The position numbers were made by a program, and so were the translations under genes. Positions 17,951 to 30,854 of a DNA stretch of 64,000 nucleotides are shown one piece after another. The stretch is from NCBI GenBank assembly GCA_023052935.1, contig CM041292.1, forward strand, positions 173,600,900-173,664,899. The letters are read 5' to 3'. How positions within the stretch are numbered: position 1 is the first letter of the stretch; each line of letters begins with the position of its first letter. The notes under the pieces were generated by a model. That model had not been told where the DNA came from. It worked only from the letters and a program-made list of their open reading frames with translations, and did no database searches. The DNA comes from Piezodorus guildinii (lineage: Eukaryota; Arthropoda; Insecta; Hemiptera; Pentatomidae).

Positions 17951-19969
17951 TTGTAATTGTGACCCAAAAAAGGTAGATCTTGGATCAACAAATAAATTTA
18001 TGATTTCTCATTAATGAGTCATAATTTTTTTTAAAATATGTTTCTCATAGTTTCTTAAGTATTACCAGAGTGTTCCGAAACATAAATTGATACCATTCTT
18101 TTCCTCTCACGTGGCTAATCTTTCACAAGTAATCAACCCCTACCTGTGTAACTTTTCCTTAACCGTAGTTAGCTCATTTAGACGAGGCAATGAGAGACAA
18201 AGTGTAATGCCGAGGGGTTAAAGAGGAGGAAGTAGCCATTACCGAGAGTGGGAGTGGAGGGGGGTTGGAGCAAACAGCTGTAATTGATGGAGCAGCCGGT
18301 CTCAGGCAAAGCTTTCCTCCATAATCTCCTAATTCCTTCTCCTCTTCCTGTTTTTATCTTCCTATTGTGTCGGTTATCGTAAACAACTTACAAATCCTTT
18401 TTCAGTGAAAAAGAAATATGTTTTGTCATTTCATATTATTATTTACATCATGATCTATTCACAAAGCCAATATCAGCAATAGCATCCGCTGATTATATCA
18501 TAGTTATAATAATAACCTAAATATTCGTCACAGATACATTCTTTGCCTTTGCAATTCGATCCCAAACCCTTTCAATCTATTCCATCCATCCAAATCCTTC
18601 AATTCCAAAACCCCGGGAAAAGATAAAACACAATCCTACCACTTACGTCAGTCTATCAGGCCTATCAGTTTATTCAGCACTTATAAACTTTTCCGAAATC
18701 GTCTTTTACTATGACTAACAATTTTAACAACTCATTTGACCAGCCATGATGCTATAATCTTGTTTATAACTGGTATTAACTCCGTAATTCCGCGTTGTTC
18801 AATCTGCTGAATTCTCCAGTAGTCTCATCCCCCTTCGGACCAACAATAAGTAGAATCTTATCCTCAATTATCATAATGCGTTGCTCATCCCTTAAAGTTA
18901 GTGACCTCGTTTTTTAAGCTTATAGAACCTTTGTTTGGAATATTCTAACCTTTTTTAGAATATTTTGTTATCTAGGTTTTTGTTATTCTAACCTACGGAA
19001 ATGCTTAATTCTTGGAGGAAGGTAGAAGCAAAATCCGGAATACGGAGGCCTATTGTCGTTGTTAATTCTGTACAAACCCTAACACAGAAATCACAATTAA
19101 GACAGGCCTAACAGACTAAGGCAGAAGGGAACGCGCCTGGAGGCGGAGCGAGAATCAAATTACACAGAAACCTTCCGTAAGAGAAACCTAATCTGGCGGG
19201 TGGGAGGAAAACTAGTGGAAGGCAGGGGTGTACAGTATGGCAGCGGTTGTAGAAGTACATCCATTGCAATCTCATTAGGAGGACTAGGTTATGATGCTGG
19301 TAATCGAAACTCGTCTTCATTTTTGACAGAGATGTATTTTGGCTGGTATCGCTAGCTTTCACAGAGTAGCTTAATTTTTACCCTCAGTTTGACACACTCC
19401 AGCTTTTCCGCTAGGACCTACCGTTAACGAACTATATTGGTTCGAATGAAAAGATGCACGTTTTGTTACATTTATTATGTGTTGGGGATTTATTGTCACG
19501 CACTGTGTCACAGAAGCGGTGTTTTGTGTTGCTCGCATTAAAAGTTTCTACGTATAACATTTCTTGCTGGGAGCTATCGAATAGAATAGAATATAACAAA
19601 ATATTATATTCTGGGACAATATATCTTTATTTGTAACATGCATGTGGCCAGGATTTTTTATTTATTAATTTACAAACTTAATTATTTACTTATGTCAATA
19701 TATTCTAAAAAAAAAAATTAAATTTAAAGACGGAATGGTGCGATCTTCTTTTGAATCTATATCGTTTTAAATGAAAGAACTCACGCTTTGCCTACATTTT
19801 TTAGTGTGGGGGCGTTTTGGACACACTCAATTTTTTTTTCTGAGCAAAAGAATAGTAGCCTAATGCTTCATCCACTAGGCCACGCAGCTCCCTTACATAT
19901 AGATATAACTCTATAATCCCACATAATTTTAGGAAAACGACTTTAAGATAATATATAAGAAAAATCTTC
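17951..19969. other. No gene recognised; mixed sequence with short repeat scraps
   Basis: 18100-18400 is less AT-rich than its surroundings and holds purine-rich and pyrimidine-rich strings, but no motif I can name. At 19862-19895 the minus strand reads GCGTGGCCTAGTGGATGAAG, a tRNA-type A box, probably a SINE head remnant. 19594-19640 resembles the CR1-like 3' hairpin region. Confidence 0.4.
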
Positions 19970-20523
19970 AGTTATTCTGGGACAAGTTCCTTTAGATTAA
20001 TATATCAGGAAATAAAAAGGTGGACTTGAGACTAGAGTCTTAGAGTAAAATAATTGAAAAACAATAAAATTAAACTAATAACATGTACAAATAAAACAAA
20101 TTAAGAGCTAAATTCAAATAAAAATGTACAAACCAGAAAAATAAATTTATGTTAGCATGAGAACAAAACATAATACTCGTATATAATAAAAAAATCAGAT
20201 CAGAACTTAATTTTTCATCTTTGAAAAGATAATCATTTTAAATAATATTTCCTGCCGAATGTACCCAACAAAATGATAATTGAATAAATAAATCTGTTCT
20301 ATTATTTATTTGTCGATTTTCCCTGAAATCAGCATCTACTTGGGATTATTTAGAAATTGAATTGACAGGAAAAGACTGAATAGACGGGATTTAAAAGTGG
20401 AGAGAGTTGGGGAGTCTTCGATATTAGAAGGAATTGTTTTCCATAGGGATGCGGATCGGATTAAGAATGATCATTTGAAAGCTGTGGATCGATTAGTAGA
20501 GAGAAGATCCCAGGAAGTACTTA

Positions 20524-20528
20524 CGGCG
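20524..20528. repeat. Target-site duplication CGGCG, left copy
   Basis: CGGCG lies directly left of the CACAATG terminus and is repeated at 21919-21923 directly right of CACTGTG. Confidence 0.85.
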
Positions 20529-21454
20529 CACAATGGGGGAAAATCATGATTTAGTGTCAAAAATTCTATAACTTTTGATCTAATTAAGATAAATTAAAAA
20601 TTATTTTTTCATTTATGAGTGGAGAATGTCATTTATTAGAGAGTGTAAAAAAATAATCTCGTTACATTTTTGAATATTTATAATTAGTTTTCAAAGTTAC
20701 TGATTTCATAAATTTTGTTGTATTTGATCAATTTACTCTATATGGGAGCATTCGAATCGACAGAAATGATCTATTATCCGTTTCTAAAGAGTTTTCTGCG
20801 TTTATAGTTGCCTAACTTAGGAATTTACGACGTATATAGAATCTATAAGGAATTATTCTTCAAAGGAAAAAAATCGGCAAATTTAACTTAACAAAATGAT
20901 ACATTTTTGATACTTATCCTGTAAATAATCTAATTATATAATAATTATCATACTAAATATATTTGAGCAATACATATATATTGTTTATTTTAATTTTGTT
21001 TTACCCCTTGTATATTTTTAAGATATATAAATGTGAATATTATGATTTTTTCGAAATTCCAAGTATATCGTTTCATACACTTTCAGTTACGGGCAAAAAT
21101 ACTTTAGCAGGCATTGGAGTAATAATAAGAGAGAAAAAATATTATTCCATGGAGCTTTATCTTGGCTTTCTTCACACACTATGTATTTTAGAAACTTGAA
21201 ATGTATTTAAAAATATAAAAAAATATTATTCATATACTAGGTTAAAAAAAAATTAAAAAAAACATTAAATTTTTTATTGGAAACATTTGGTTTTAGTTTT
21301 TATTTATTGTTGTAAGGAATTATTGGTACTAAAATACCATGATACAATTTGATTGATCAAATGCGATCAATCTGTTTTATATATAAAATCCTAAAATATG
21401 TCTCATATTTCATAATTTGTCTTTTCTTTGTTTCATTGGAATAAAATATATATA

Positions 21455-21533
<79 letters not shown>

Positions 21534-21918
21534 CAGGATAATTATCGGAAATATATTATTTTGTTAAGTTAAATTAGTCGATTTTTTGCCTTTAAACAAT
21601 AATTCCTTATAAATTCTGTATACGTCGGAAATTTCTGAGTAAGGCAATTACAAACGCATAAAACTCTATAGAAGCGGATAATAGATCATTTCTGTCGATT
21701 CGAATGCTCCCATATAGAGTAAATTGATCAAATACAAAAAAAATTATGAAATCAGTAACTTTGAAAACTAATTAAAAAATGTGATGAGAGTAATTTTTTT
21801 ACACTCTCTAATAAATGACATTCTTCAATCATATATCAAAAAAGAATTTTTAATTTATCTTAATTAGATCAAAAGTTATAGAATTTTGGCCACTAAATGG
21901 TGAATGTTTCCCACTGTG
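20529..21918. mobile_element. Non-autonomous Transib-type DNA transposon
   Basis: 1390 bp with terminal inverted repeats of roughly 400 bp (about 20529-20925 against 21530-21918), diverged by scattered substitutions. Ends are 5'-CACAATGGG and, inverted, 5'-CACAGTGGG. Transib transposons are known for CAC(A/T)(A/G)TG ends, 5-bp duplications and a preference for CGNCG-like targets, and are relatives of the RAG recombinase source; the right heptamer is identical to the V(D)J signal heptamer. The interior has no transposase: a 78-codon frame at 20963-21199 shows no known motif. An (AT)n tract fills 21448-21531. Confidence 0.85.
21448..21531. repeat. (AT)n microsatellite inside the Transib-type element
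   Basis: About 80 bp of almost pure AT dinucleotide repeat. Confidence 0.95.
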
Positions 21919-21923
21919 CGGCG
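21919..21923. repeat. Target-site duplication CGGCG, right copy
   Basis: See the left copy at 20524-20528. Confidence 0.85.
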
Positions 21924-22099
21924 GTGGGAAGGGTAAAACCACTTCAACTCTTCTCAAAATCGATTTATGGAGTTGTCTCTGGATATCCCAAAGATGAAAG
22001 GTATAAAGCAGTTAATTATTCGTTTTAGTTTTGCCTCGAGATCACCAGAAACGCTACCATACACCGTACAGCAGTAGTCAAATATATAGAAAGAAAGAA

Positions 22100-22260
22100 G
22101 AAGAAAGAAAAGTAAATTTTACGCTGGGACGTTCTGTCCTCTAAGAATAACAATCAAGTACAAAAACTTGTGTCTGGGCATAAAAATAAATATATTACAA
22201 AAACAAACTTAAGGTTATACTTATATTATTTATAAAAGTAGTAAATACGATTACTTGAAC
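22100..22260 (-). mobile_element. Possible further CR1-like 3' end
   Basis: GCTGGGACGTTCTGTCCTC then aagaataacaa resembles the hairpin tail ttctgggacaaagtccc-ttaagaac at 60572-60598 in the same orientation. Only the tail is recognisable. Confidence 0.35.
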
Positions 22261-22491
22261 GACATATAACTACCACTTGCATTAATTATAGAGTAGTAAA
22301 TAACACGACAATAGTTCATTCATGTATGGCTATATAATACTAAACATATGTACATGCAGAGATACTATAATTGTACCTCACACTAATATCATAAAATCAT
22401 AGAAAGAAAGTTTTTGTAAACTTGAAATATAACTATTATTCTTAATTTTGTACACAACTATTCGGAAGATTGATTACTGAGGAGATGATAG

Positions 22492-22496
<5 letters not shown>

Positions 22497-22567
<71 letters not shown>
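22497..22567. repeat. (AT)n microsatellite
   Basis: About 70 bp of pure TA repeat, followed by a short CA-rich run. Confidence 0.95.
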
Positions 22568-22570
<3 letters not shown>

Positions 22571-22599
22571 AACACCCACACACACACATATATATACAT

Positions 22600-23574
22600 A
22601 TTTTTTTTTTCTGTTGTTTTGTTTCTATTTTGAATCATTTCAGAATGTTATAAAAAAAAAAAAAGTATTATGACATTATATTAAAACGATATAATCAAAC
22701 GATAATGGTGGATTTAAATGAATCGTTAATTAAATAATCGTATTTAAAGAATACCAAGCTTTTTTTTCAGTCTAAGATAATGAGGAATTTTTCCTCTTGA
22801 GTCGACTGGCGTGAAAATATGGCTAATTAATATTCAGTTATAATCGAGCAGAAAATAGAATTAAAAATAAAAACAAAGAAAGGGAATAAGAAGCAGGCAA
22901 AACCACTTCATTACTCATTAAGTATAATGGATCCATCAAGATTTGCTTAAATTCTTCCTCAACCTAATTTTCATTGCATATTCGATATCTTTATAAATTC
23001 CTTTCCTGTTAAATGAATTGTTATTGTAATAATTACTTCATAGAAATGGACATATTCAATATATAAAAACAAATATCAGGTAATATATCTAATTTTAATT
23101 TATTTAATGATTAACTGTATTAGGAGGCACAAACTATAATAACTAGGTAAAATTACGTTATCAAACATATAAAAAATTCCTATGTCTTTAAGACATTATT
23201 ATATAAATTTCTATGACGTGGAGCTTGATTCCTAAAATGATAGACTTAAGGATATATGATATGTCATACTAAAAGATCAAGATACATTAATGTGAAAATT
23301 AGATTTTTTTGATGAATGAATGAATCAACTTATAGCTTATATAGATGGTAGTTGTCCTATCATGTCTATGAGCCAGTCGGTCCTCTCAATAATTCTATTT
23401 TAAGCTTTTCTGGTAGTTTTAGCGATATATAATTCGAATTTGAAATATAAAAAAATTCTAACTCAAATGTGAGAAAAGTAAGTGCGTGGAAAAATAGATT
23501 ACTTACAAAAATTAAGAACGATGGAGGGGAGGGGAGGTTGTATATGATCTGAGGGTTTTTAAATTTTTACTTTC
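22600..23574. other. No recognised features
   Basis: AT-rich, no ORF or repeat that I recognise. Confidence 0.4.
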
Positions 23575-24415
23575 TTTTTCCTATAATTTATAGTAAGGGA
23601 TGGTATAGCGATCGTCCAAATATTTGAATTCCCGTTTTCAACAGAAATACACGTTTTAGGGTCGGTTTATGTGTGTTTCAGTGTGTGCGGTAAGTGTAGA
23701 ACGAAAACAAAAAGATGTACGAAACAGAAAATTCATATTTAAAACAACTATACGTCCGAGATGCTACCAACTTTTTCACTAAAATAAGCTGTCCGGAAGT
23801 CCTACTTTATACTATGCATTTAGCACCTTTTTACAATTTTCTCTAAAACGGCTCTAACGATTTTTATGGCTATAACTCATTTTTTAAATGTAAAATTTAA
23901 AGGGCTTTAGTATGATATAAGTTTCATTCTGATTGAAATAGTCTGACTTGGCCTTAATGTCAAAATTTTAAATTATCTTTTTCTAAAGTACCTTTAATTA
24001 TGTGAATCCAAAATAAATACCATATCATCTTATTATTATTGATGGAAAATGGCTAAATATGCAAGTTAAACGGATTTTATTACCAAATAAAGGAGAAAAT
24101 AGCAAAAGTAGTTGTTTTGTTTTTTGTTTTGTTTTTTTATAATAACAAAATTAATATATACGTATAATATATCACTGAAAGCTAAAGATTGTATAATGTT
24201 ATACACAAAGTTTTAAATGGTAATGGAGAGTGACGAAAAGCGGATAAAGCTAAGTGATTGTTGTTGCAGATAATTTTATAGATTATTTAATGAAACTCAT
24301 GTTTCTTTTGAAACTCAATAGAATTTAATTTTTCATCTCTAAATTTAAAAGTTCTTAAATTGGTTTTAATAAAAGAGGTTAGCGAAAGTCGCACGAGATT
24401 TTTTTTCTTCTATTT
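23575..24415 (+). repeat. Dispersed repeat DR-A, nearly full copy
   Basis: Starts with a tttcctata...TATAGTAAGGGA block, then GCGATCGT, GAATTCC, GAAATACACGTTTTAGG, a GCACCTTTTTACAATTTT block, AACGGCTCTAACGATTTT, then a long AT-rich part, and ends near GAGGTTAGCGAAAGTCGCACGAGA. The same order of blocks occurs at 28790, 47640 and, inverted, at 37310-37840 and 54900-55300. No coding capacity. Confidence 0.75.
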
Positions 24416-25369
24416 TAAAATTACATTAAAGTAATTAAGTTTCCTTTTAAAATCGTCTATATTATTAAATATACATTAATTCACTAAAATGATCTAAACT
24501 ACTGACGTCAATTATTAACGTAAGCTACTGTAATTGCATTAAATTAAGAATTTTCGAGTTAATGGTTTTTTTTAAAACATTCTATGGGAGTAGGAGCTGA
24601 TATTATTTTTAAAAGATGAGTTTTAATTAAATTTGAAAAACTGAATAGAATTTTAAGAATGAAGGAAAAAATTGAAATTGAAAACTTTTCAGAGGTAGAA
24701 TAGAATGAAATAAGTTGAGAGTGGAAATTGACTCCGGATCAGAAATTATTTTGGACTGAGTGGTTGAGTCCGGTCATTAGGCTGCCATTAATCAACTTTC
24801 AAATATTCAATTTCCTCCCTTTCTCTTTTATTCATTCCTTGTTATGAAGGGACTTTATAATTCCAAAAAATATATTACTTAAAAAATTAAATGTTAAATT
24901 TTTATTAAATTTATTTGTTACATGATTCAAATTATTTTTAGGATATTTATAACAACGATTTAGTTTGTTTTCTAGATCCATTTAATCTAAAATATTATTT
25001 TCATTGTAGCTGATCACCTAATATCCGACTTTTTAGTTATTCGAATTGCAGATACCGAGGAAGATGGGTAATTTTTCCTGATCAATATAATTACAGCTTA
25101 TGGTCACGGGAACCATAATACTGAATCGAAATTTGAATTTCATTATTTTATTTTATCTGCGAAGTAAGAAGATTAAAGAATTATGTTACTACTACTGTTT
25201 AATATGCAAGATTTTAAAAAGTCCAGATGTGTCCGGCCGTCGTTCACATACAACTTGAAAATCTCTACTCGGCTATTTAATGTTAGTCTGAGATTTAAAT
25301 TCAGATTTGGCGCACGGGTCTAAATGCTAAATGCAATCCGAATGGCCATTCAAAAACGTGTTTTCTCAC
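24416..25369. other. No recognised features
   Basis: AT-rich sequence, nothing supported on either strand. Confidence 0.4.
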
Positions 25370-25905
25370 TCAAGCTATTCCATTTCTCCTCGGACGCCTC
25401 GTGTCGAGTAGTCCGGTCGTCAGTTGCAATTATGCTCACTTCTCCGAAAGAGTAAATTTCCTGGATTTTATCCGCCACTTCAGCGAGTTTGGCAATATCC
25501 TCGTGTCCAGTAGCTAAAAGGATTGCCTGTGTGTGTAGCTGGTAATGATCGCATCCAAAGAGTCCTCAAAATGTCTGAAGAAAAATCTTTTCCTGCCAAC
25601 TGCTTCATTGTACGAAGAAAATTTGAAGGTTTTTCATCACCTAATTTTCTCTCTTCGAGTAAACGTTGAACTCTCTTACTTTCGGACTCTGCATATGCAC
25701 TAATAAGCCTTCTATTTATGTCTTCGTATGGCGTATAACTAGGTTTTTTAACTAAATCTGAAATCTGCTTCAATGCATCTAGGTCGAGAAGAGGAATAAT
25801 AATTTCATATTTGGTCAGTTTTCCAAAAATTTGGATATTTTTCTCTCATTGGAAATTGAAGCAGCAGTCTCTGAGTCAGTTCCGTCATTAGCCATTAGAA
25901 CCTAT
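25370..25905 (-). pseudogene. Ty3/gypsy-type retrotransposon gag remnant
   Basis: Minus strand. From an ATG near 25900 (MANDGTDSETAA) the reading frame passes small frameshifts into YEDINRRLISAYAESESK, RVQRLLEERKLGDEKPS, and NFLRTMKQLAG, then, after another frameshift near 25530, into ILLATGHEDIAKLAEVADK and IQEIYSF. The order SESKRVQ-LL--E-LGD-KPS-FLR-M--LAG, then a LP...LA...D...LAE-AD-I block, is the insect gypsy gag/capsid pattern. No protease, RT or integrase follows; the copy is cut off at about 25370. Confidence 0.8.
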
Positions 25906-26346
25906 TAAGTTATTAAATTAACAAGAAATGTTTAATTACTGAGCAAATAATGTATTATTTATTTACTTTAAAACTATCGGGGTCACCAATTTAGCCTCGT
26001 TGTACAAGGTTTATGTAAAAAACAATATTGCTCAGATTAAAATCTGAAATGTTAAATAAAAATGTTAATTAAAATGAAAATGATAAAATTATTAAATTAA
26101 ACCAAAAAGATGTTACAAATTTAAGATGATAAAGATTAAACTGATAGATAAACTAAAATAAACTGATAGATAAATAACTAAACAAAAAAATGTTCAACTA
26201 AGTAGGCCACACAAAACAAGCATTTAAGTTGGCCCTGACTACATCGTTGACTTATTCAGTTAAACTCTCCTTCATTATAAAATAACATATGGTTTTAGTA
26301 AGTATATCACCTATATATATATTGATAAATAATATCAGCTACTACA
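25906..26346 (-). mobile_element. Putative gypsy leader and LTR remnant
   Basis: Upstream of the gag remnant on the minus strand lies ATTGGTGACCCCGATAG (around 25975-25992), the kind of primer-site/leader string often found before gypsy gag. Beyond it to about 26346 is AT-rich sequence that could be an LTR beginning TGTAGTAGCTG. There is no second LTR to compare, so the bounds are a guess. Confidence 0.35.
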
Positions 26347-26389
26347 TATATATATATATATATATACTAATAAATAGTTAAAAATGGCT

Positions 26390-26575
26390 CCTTTGTCTAG
26401 TGATGGTGGTCATTTCAAGTTTTAGATTGTACAAACCTGCTTCTATGATGAATAAATACATTATATGACTAGTAGTAGTAGTTAGTTATATTATTATCAT
26501 GTATATTGTTACTTATCTTGTTATTCTTAGGGGACTACTCGTCCAGAATAAAATTACTTTTCATTTCATTTAGTA
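26390..26575 (+). mobile_element. CR1-like LINE 3' tail
   Basis: Plus-strand GTTATTCTTAGGGGACTACT then cgtccagaataaaattacttttcatttcatttag is the 3' hairpin tail of the CR1-like family (compare, inverted, 60565-60600). Extremely 5'-truncated. Confidence 0.5.
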
Positions 26576-26584
26576 GTAGTATCC

Positions 26585-27495
26585 ACAATTAGGCCAACCT
26601 TAGCGGGGTACCTCAAGAGTCAGTTCCGCTCCGCTACTTAATATAATATACACACACGATTCGCCGATCAGCGCTAAAACTCTGCTAGTAACGTATGCAG
26701 CGACAAAACTATGCTAACTTAAACATTTCATTCCTACACACACCTCCCAGACATTACAATACCAACTAACACGACTTCGCGATTGGTGAAAACTTTGGAA
26801 TATTGAACTAAACCAAGACGAATTCCCACATATTACTTTCAGTCTCCGTTGTGAAACATGCCATTGTATCTTGACAACATCCAAAATATACATACAGACA
26901 CATAAAAATATCTTGGTTTGACACCAATAACAGACATACAACGCTAAAAAAAGCAAAAACACTCATCTCACTACTTTTAAGACGTTCCAAATTAAACCTT
27001 AAACGAAAATTGAACACTTACAACTACTTACTGAAACCCATTTGAGCATACGGTTACAGATATAAGGGAAAACCAAAAAGACACACATAGGTAAAATTTA
27101 AATTTTCCAAATCAAAACATTCAGAACAATAACAAATTCTCCGTAATGAGTTATCAACGATACTCTACATACAGACCTTCACATACGAACAGATTCAGAC
27201 GCTCTGACAAACGTTTCAACAACAACTTACACGGACATACCAACACACCTCATACAGAACATGGCCACAACTAACATGACGGATAACACTCGAAGGAGCC
27301 TGAAAAGAAGTTGGATGAGGGACCATCTGACCTAAAGCACGCCAGGAAGAAGCGCCGCTGGGCATCTTCTCTCCATCATGTCTATCATGCCAGAATGCCA
27401 TAACCTTTCCTCAAATTTGCTGACTGGAAACACTGTTTGACAGGTGTAAATAAAATTAATAAGTAATTTTAATTTTAAAAAAATTAAAAAAGTCA
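26585..27495 (+). pseudogene. Degenerate Jockey-clade LINE, RT to C-terminus
   Basis: Plus strand, in several frames: GVPQESVP (26610 region), LLVTYAATKLC at the place of the FADDTAI box, LRDWWKLWNIELNQDEFPH, TFSLRCETC, then TLHTDLH and finally LKRSWMRDHL before an A-rich tail at about 27470-27495. These follow the block order of the intact Jockey at 40.3-44.9 kb. The catalytic DD pair is gone. 5'-truncated at about 26585. Confidence 0.8.
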
Positions 27496-28789
27496 GAAAT
27501 GGATATATCATATGGATTTATGAAGCTAATGTCTATGCCTATGCAGTTAATTCAATGTGGTTGTAAAACTTATCTTACCAAGATGCTCATAAACTATCTA
27601 TTCAATGGAAGCTCCAAACTACCTCTCCTAAATCAGTTATATAGAGGAGATGCCCACTCTCACAGAGCATAATAAAACTTGGATGGCCAAAGCGGCTGTT
27701 AAGGTCCCATACTAACAAATTTATTACATCTAGGAATACTACTTAGGATAATTATTTTAGAACATAAATAGAATAATATTATTATATTCATTTTAATTAT
27801 ACTTAGTATTAGTTATAGTTATATTATAATATGAATACAACTATAAATCTATTTTCAAACGTTTTATAACTCCACACTAAATAATCCGAATTCAGTTCCA
27901 GAATCATGCTTACCAATAATGGTCACAATGAATCAAATGTCAAGAATGTTTGTCTCTTAATATTTTTGAAAAAACCAAAACACGATAATTAATTTTTATA
28001 TAAAACCCCCCCCCCAAAAAAAATCAGGTAAAGTCGTATAAAATGATCCTAATTTTATATGGTTTATTTTCATAGAACGTGAGTCGTACTTCTTTCAACA
28101 GGACCATAGATATTCTCTTATCGAAATTGGAAACACGTCGACGCATACCTTTACATGATTATTATTATGAATATTCATGTAATTATAAATTAAGGTGATA
28201 TTTTAAAATAATGTATAATAGATACTGCAAGATGTGAAAATTAAGTTGTCCATCGGCTTGCAAATCTTGCTACAAAATTTTAAAATATCTGCATATATTA
28301 TGCAAATAATTACTTTAACTGGTTGTCTCTTTAAGAGCAATTTATCAAAGAGATGGTTCCCTAACATTGCTGGGTATATCATTGTTATTTATCTATTCAG
28401 AGAACTCGTTATTAATTAAAACTTTCAAACATAGGAACAGAATAAAGCCCGTTTTTTTTTAATTCATGAGACATAGGAACAGAGTATTCTTTTGAAAGAT
28501 ACAAGCTACAATGAAACCGAATGCTTAATCCCCACTTAAAAGTGACGAGAATCCCTTTGAAGGGGCAACACCTAGCGATAAATGCCACTGAGGGCGGTTG
28601 AAATTCCGACACATGATATTCTTTAAAAATAACAACAATGAACAAGCATGATTTTATCTAAATTGCTTTAAGCTGTTGTGTTATTTTGTTTAATTTTATA
28701 TTTAAATTTGCATTCTAAGTTTTATTATGTGCTGATTATCGCAAAAAATTGGAAATGGAAATAGATTTCTGATTTGGTTCACAAGTACA
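27496..28789. other. No recognised features
   Basis: AT-rich; small open frames at 28234-28419 (+) and 28412-28645 (-) have no family features. Confidence 0.4.
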
Positions 28790-29935
28790 CATTTTACTTT
28801 CACTTATCTATATATGCAATATATAGTAAGGGAAAGTATTGCGATCGTGAAAATTTTGAATTCCGGATTAGAACGGAAATACATATTTTAGGATTCCCTG
28901 AGTCCAAAAAAACAAGTCCCGCAAAAAGTTCTATGTTTGTGTCCTTGTCGATGAGTGTGTGTAATTAGCACACTTTTTACGATTTTATTAAAAACAGCTT
29001 TAACGATTTTAAATTAACTCGCTATATCGATGTAAAATTTAATGAGTTTTAATATCATGTAGGTTTTATTCCGATTGAAATAGTCTGACAGGGCTTAAAT
29101 GCCGATAGTTTAAATTTTATTCCTTTAAAGTACCTAAAATTTTGTAGATTCACAACAATTAACCATATTAACTTTTAGTATTGATAGAAAACGAGTAAAT
29201 ATATAAGTTGAATGATTTTATATCCGAATGAAGGAGATAAAAGTAATAACATCTTTTATAATTTTTTTTTCCAAACATGAGAATAGTAATATAATATAAT
29301 TACTATACTGTTGGAAAGCTTAAGATTTTACTAAAAATGTTATACACAAAATTGTAGATGGTAATTTAGCAGTAGCGAATAGGACCTAAACTGTGATTAT
29401 TGTACATAATGTTACATCGCTTTACTTTGTCACCAATAAAATAATCTATTAAGACCTAAATATCCCATTAGTCGCAGATCTAGCCCGAACTAGATATACC
29501 ACCTCTAATTCTAAATTACCCGTCCACTCCAAAACCACTCGTCTGCATTCCCTCATTACTATCTATTCCCGATGATCCCCCGAGGTGGCTGAAAAGACGA
29601 TGGCCTCGCGACCTACCATATTAATTAAACACTGAAGTGCTAACACTAGGTAGTTTCTTTACATGCCTGTATCAAGCCCATATGATTAATTAGCACATTT
29701 ACTGTAAGTACTTTATTGTATAATACAGATGTAAATTTCTTCGACATAAAAACAAAAAAAATGTAACATCGTTATATTATTTTATCTATAACATAAGTTT
29801 CTAACGAAACTGAATATAATTATTTAATCTATGTTATAATGTTCAACTTAGTTTTAGGGTTCTTAATTTGGTTTTAACAACCGAAAAAAATGAAATTCGC
29901 GTGTTGACCACACCAGATTTTGTATAAAGATTATT
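28790..29935 (+). repeat. Dispersed repeat DR-A with a nested Jockey 3' end
   Basis: Begins TTTTACTTTCACTTATCTATA, then TATAGTAAGGGAAAGTATTG, CGATCGTGAAAATTTTGAATTC, and ends near CGCGTGTTGACCACACCAGATTTT. Its 3' half is interrupted by the insertion at 29420-29760; without it the copy is about 800 bp. Confidence 0.75.
29420..29760 (+). mobile_element. 5'-truncated Jockey LINE 3' end, nested in DR-A
   Basis: The insert encodes NPLVADLA near its start and, after frameshifts, PPRWLKRRWPRDL, matching the Jockey C-terminus PPRRLKRQWPRDL at 40576. It ends in an A-rich tail. ATGTTACATCG (29409-29419) precedes and ATGTAACATCG (29761-29771) follows, an 11-bp target duplication with one mismatch. Confidence 0.85.
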
Positions 29936-30850
29936 TGTGGTTTACATTGAAAGATTCTTTTTCATCAACATTATATTCTTTGAATACGCTCTAATTTTTG
30001 TATAAATTATTATTCTTAAGAAATTAATATGGAAAAGTTCATTTCTTCTGTTTATAAATAAGCAAGAAATGAGCTTGAGTTCGGTTAAGAGCTTTGATCT
30101 CGGAATACCGACTTCCTAAAAAGACTATCCACGGACCTCATTAATGATTTGACCTGCTTACCAAACTCATCGCAACATCAAAGTGCCCGACCTCATTAAA
30201 AAGAGAAAAACATGAGGTATTCAATGGCCACAACCCACCTTTGCTGTGGAATTCTCACAAGGGTGGTTAAAAATATACTTTTGTTCAAATGCAACCAAAT
30301 TCACATCCTCTAGAAATGAATATATACATAACTCACAGTGGGTTCGGGGGTAGTTCCGGTAGGTAAATTTTGCTTTTTGAAGTGTAGATTTTTTTTTTTT
30401 AATAGAATAAAGGAGGGAGTATAATGTACTTTTAAACTATTACATCAAGAAATGACTGTTTTTACTAATAATTATGTATTATGTTATATAGAATACAACG
30501 AAGTAGGTGGATAGAGCTCTTCAAATAATTCTAAAACATACGATACCGTGTAAATTGATTTATTTTGAAGTCTATAGAATACGTACACATATACATTGTA
30601 AACAGTGTGAGTACTTTTTTTTCTCAATTTTTTTTTTTTTAGGTATTAAAGAATATTGAACACACAACAGAAAAACATATGAATTAATAGCGAAGCATAA
30701 AAAAGCATCTTCAATCTCTTTAACATATAATAATTTAAAAGACATAATTGTAAAGAAAATTTCTAAATATTTTAACATTATTACTAGTGTACATATATAC
30801 CTGAATAAACATTGTTTAATTGTGAAGCGAGAATAGTTGATAGTGTGTAC
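29936..30850. other. No recognised features
   Basis: AT-rich; nothing supported. Confidence 0.4.
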
Positions 30851-30854
30851 ACAA

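Larger units (their letters stand above)
19970..22085 (-). pseudogene. CR1-like LINE, C-terminal fragment, split by a Transib-type element
   Basis: Minus strand. The right piece (21924-22085) translates to DYCCTVYG followed by a LKRIIN block and ELKW, and the left piece (about 20340-20523) to SFKWSFLIRSASLWKTIP. Both match the C-terminus of the longer LINE at 60.5-63.1 kb (DYCCMVYG, LKRIMN, ELKW; SFDRSFIARSTTLWNSLP). The 3' untranslated region runs to about 19970 and holds the TTCTGGGAC hairpin shared by this family. The copy is 5'-truncated at about 22085. The two pieces are separated exactly by the 1390-bp element at 20529-21918. Confidence 0.8.
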
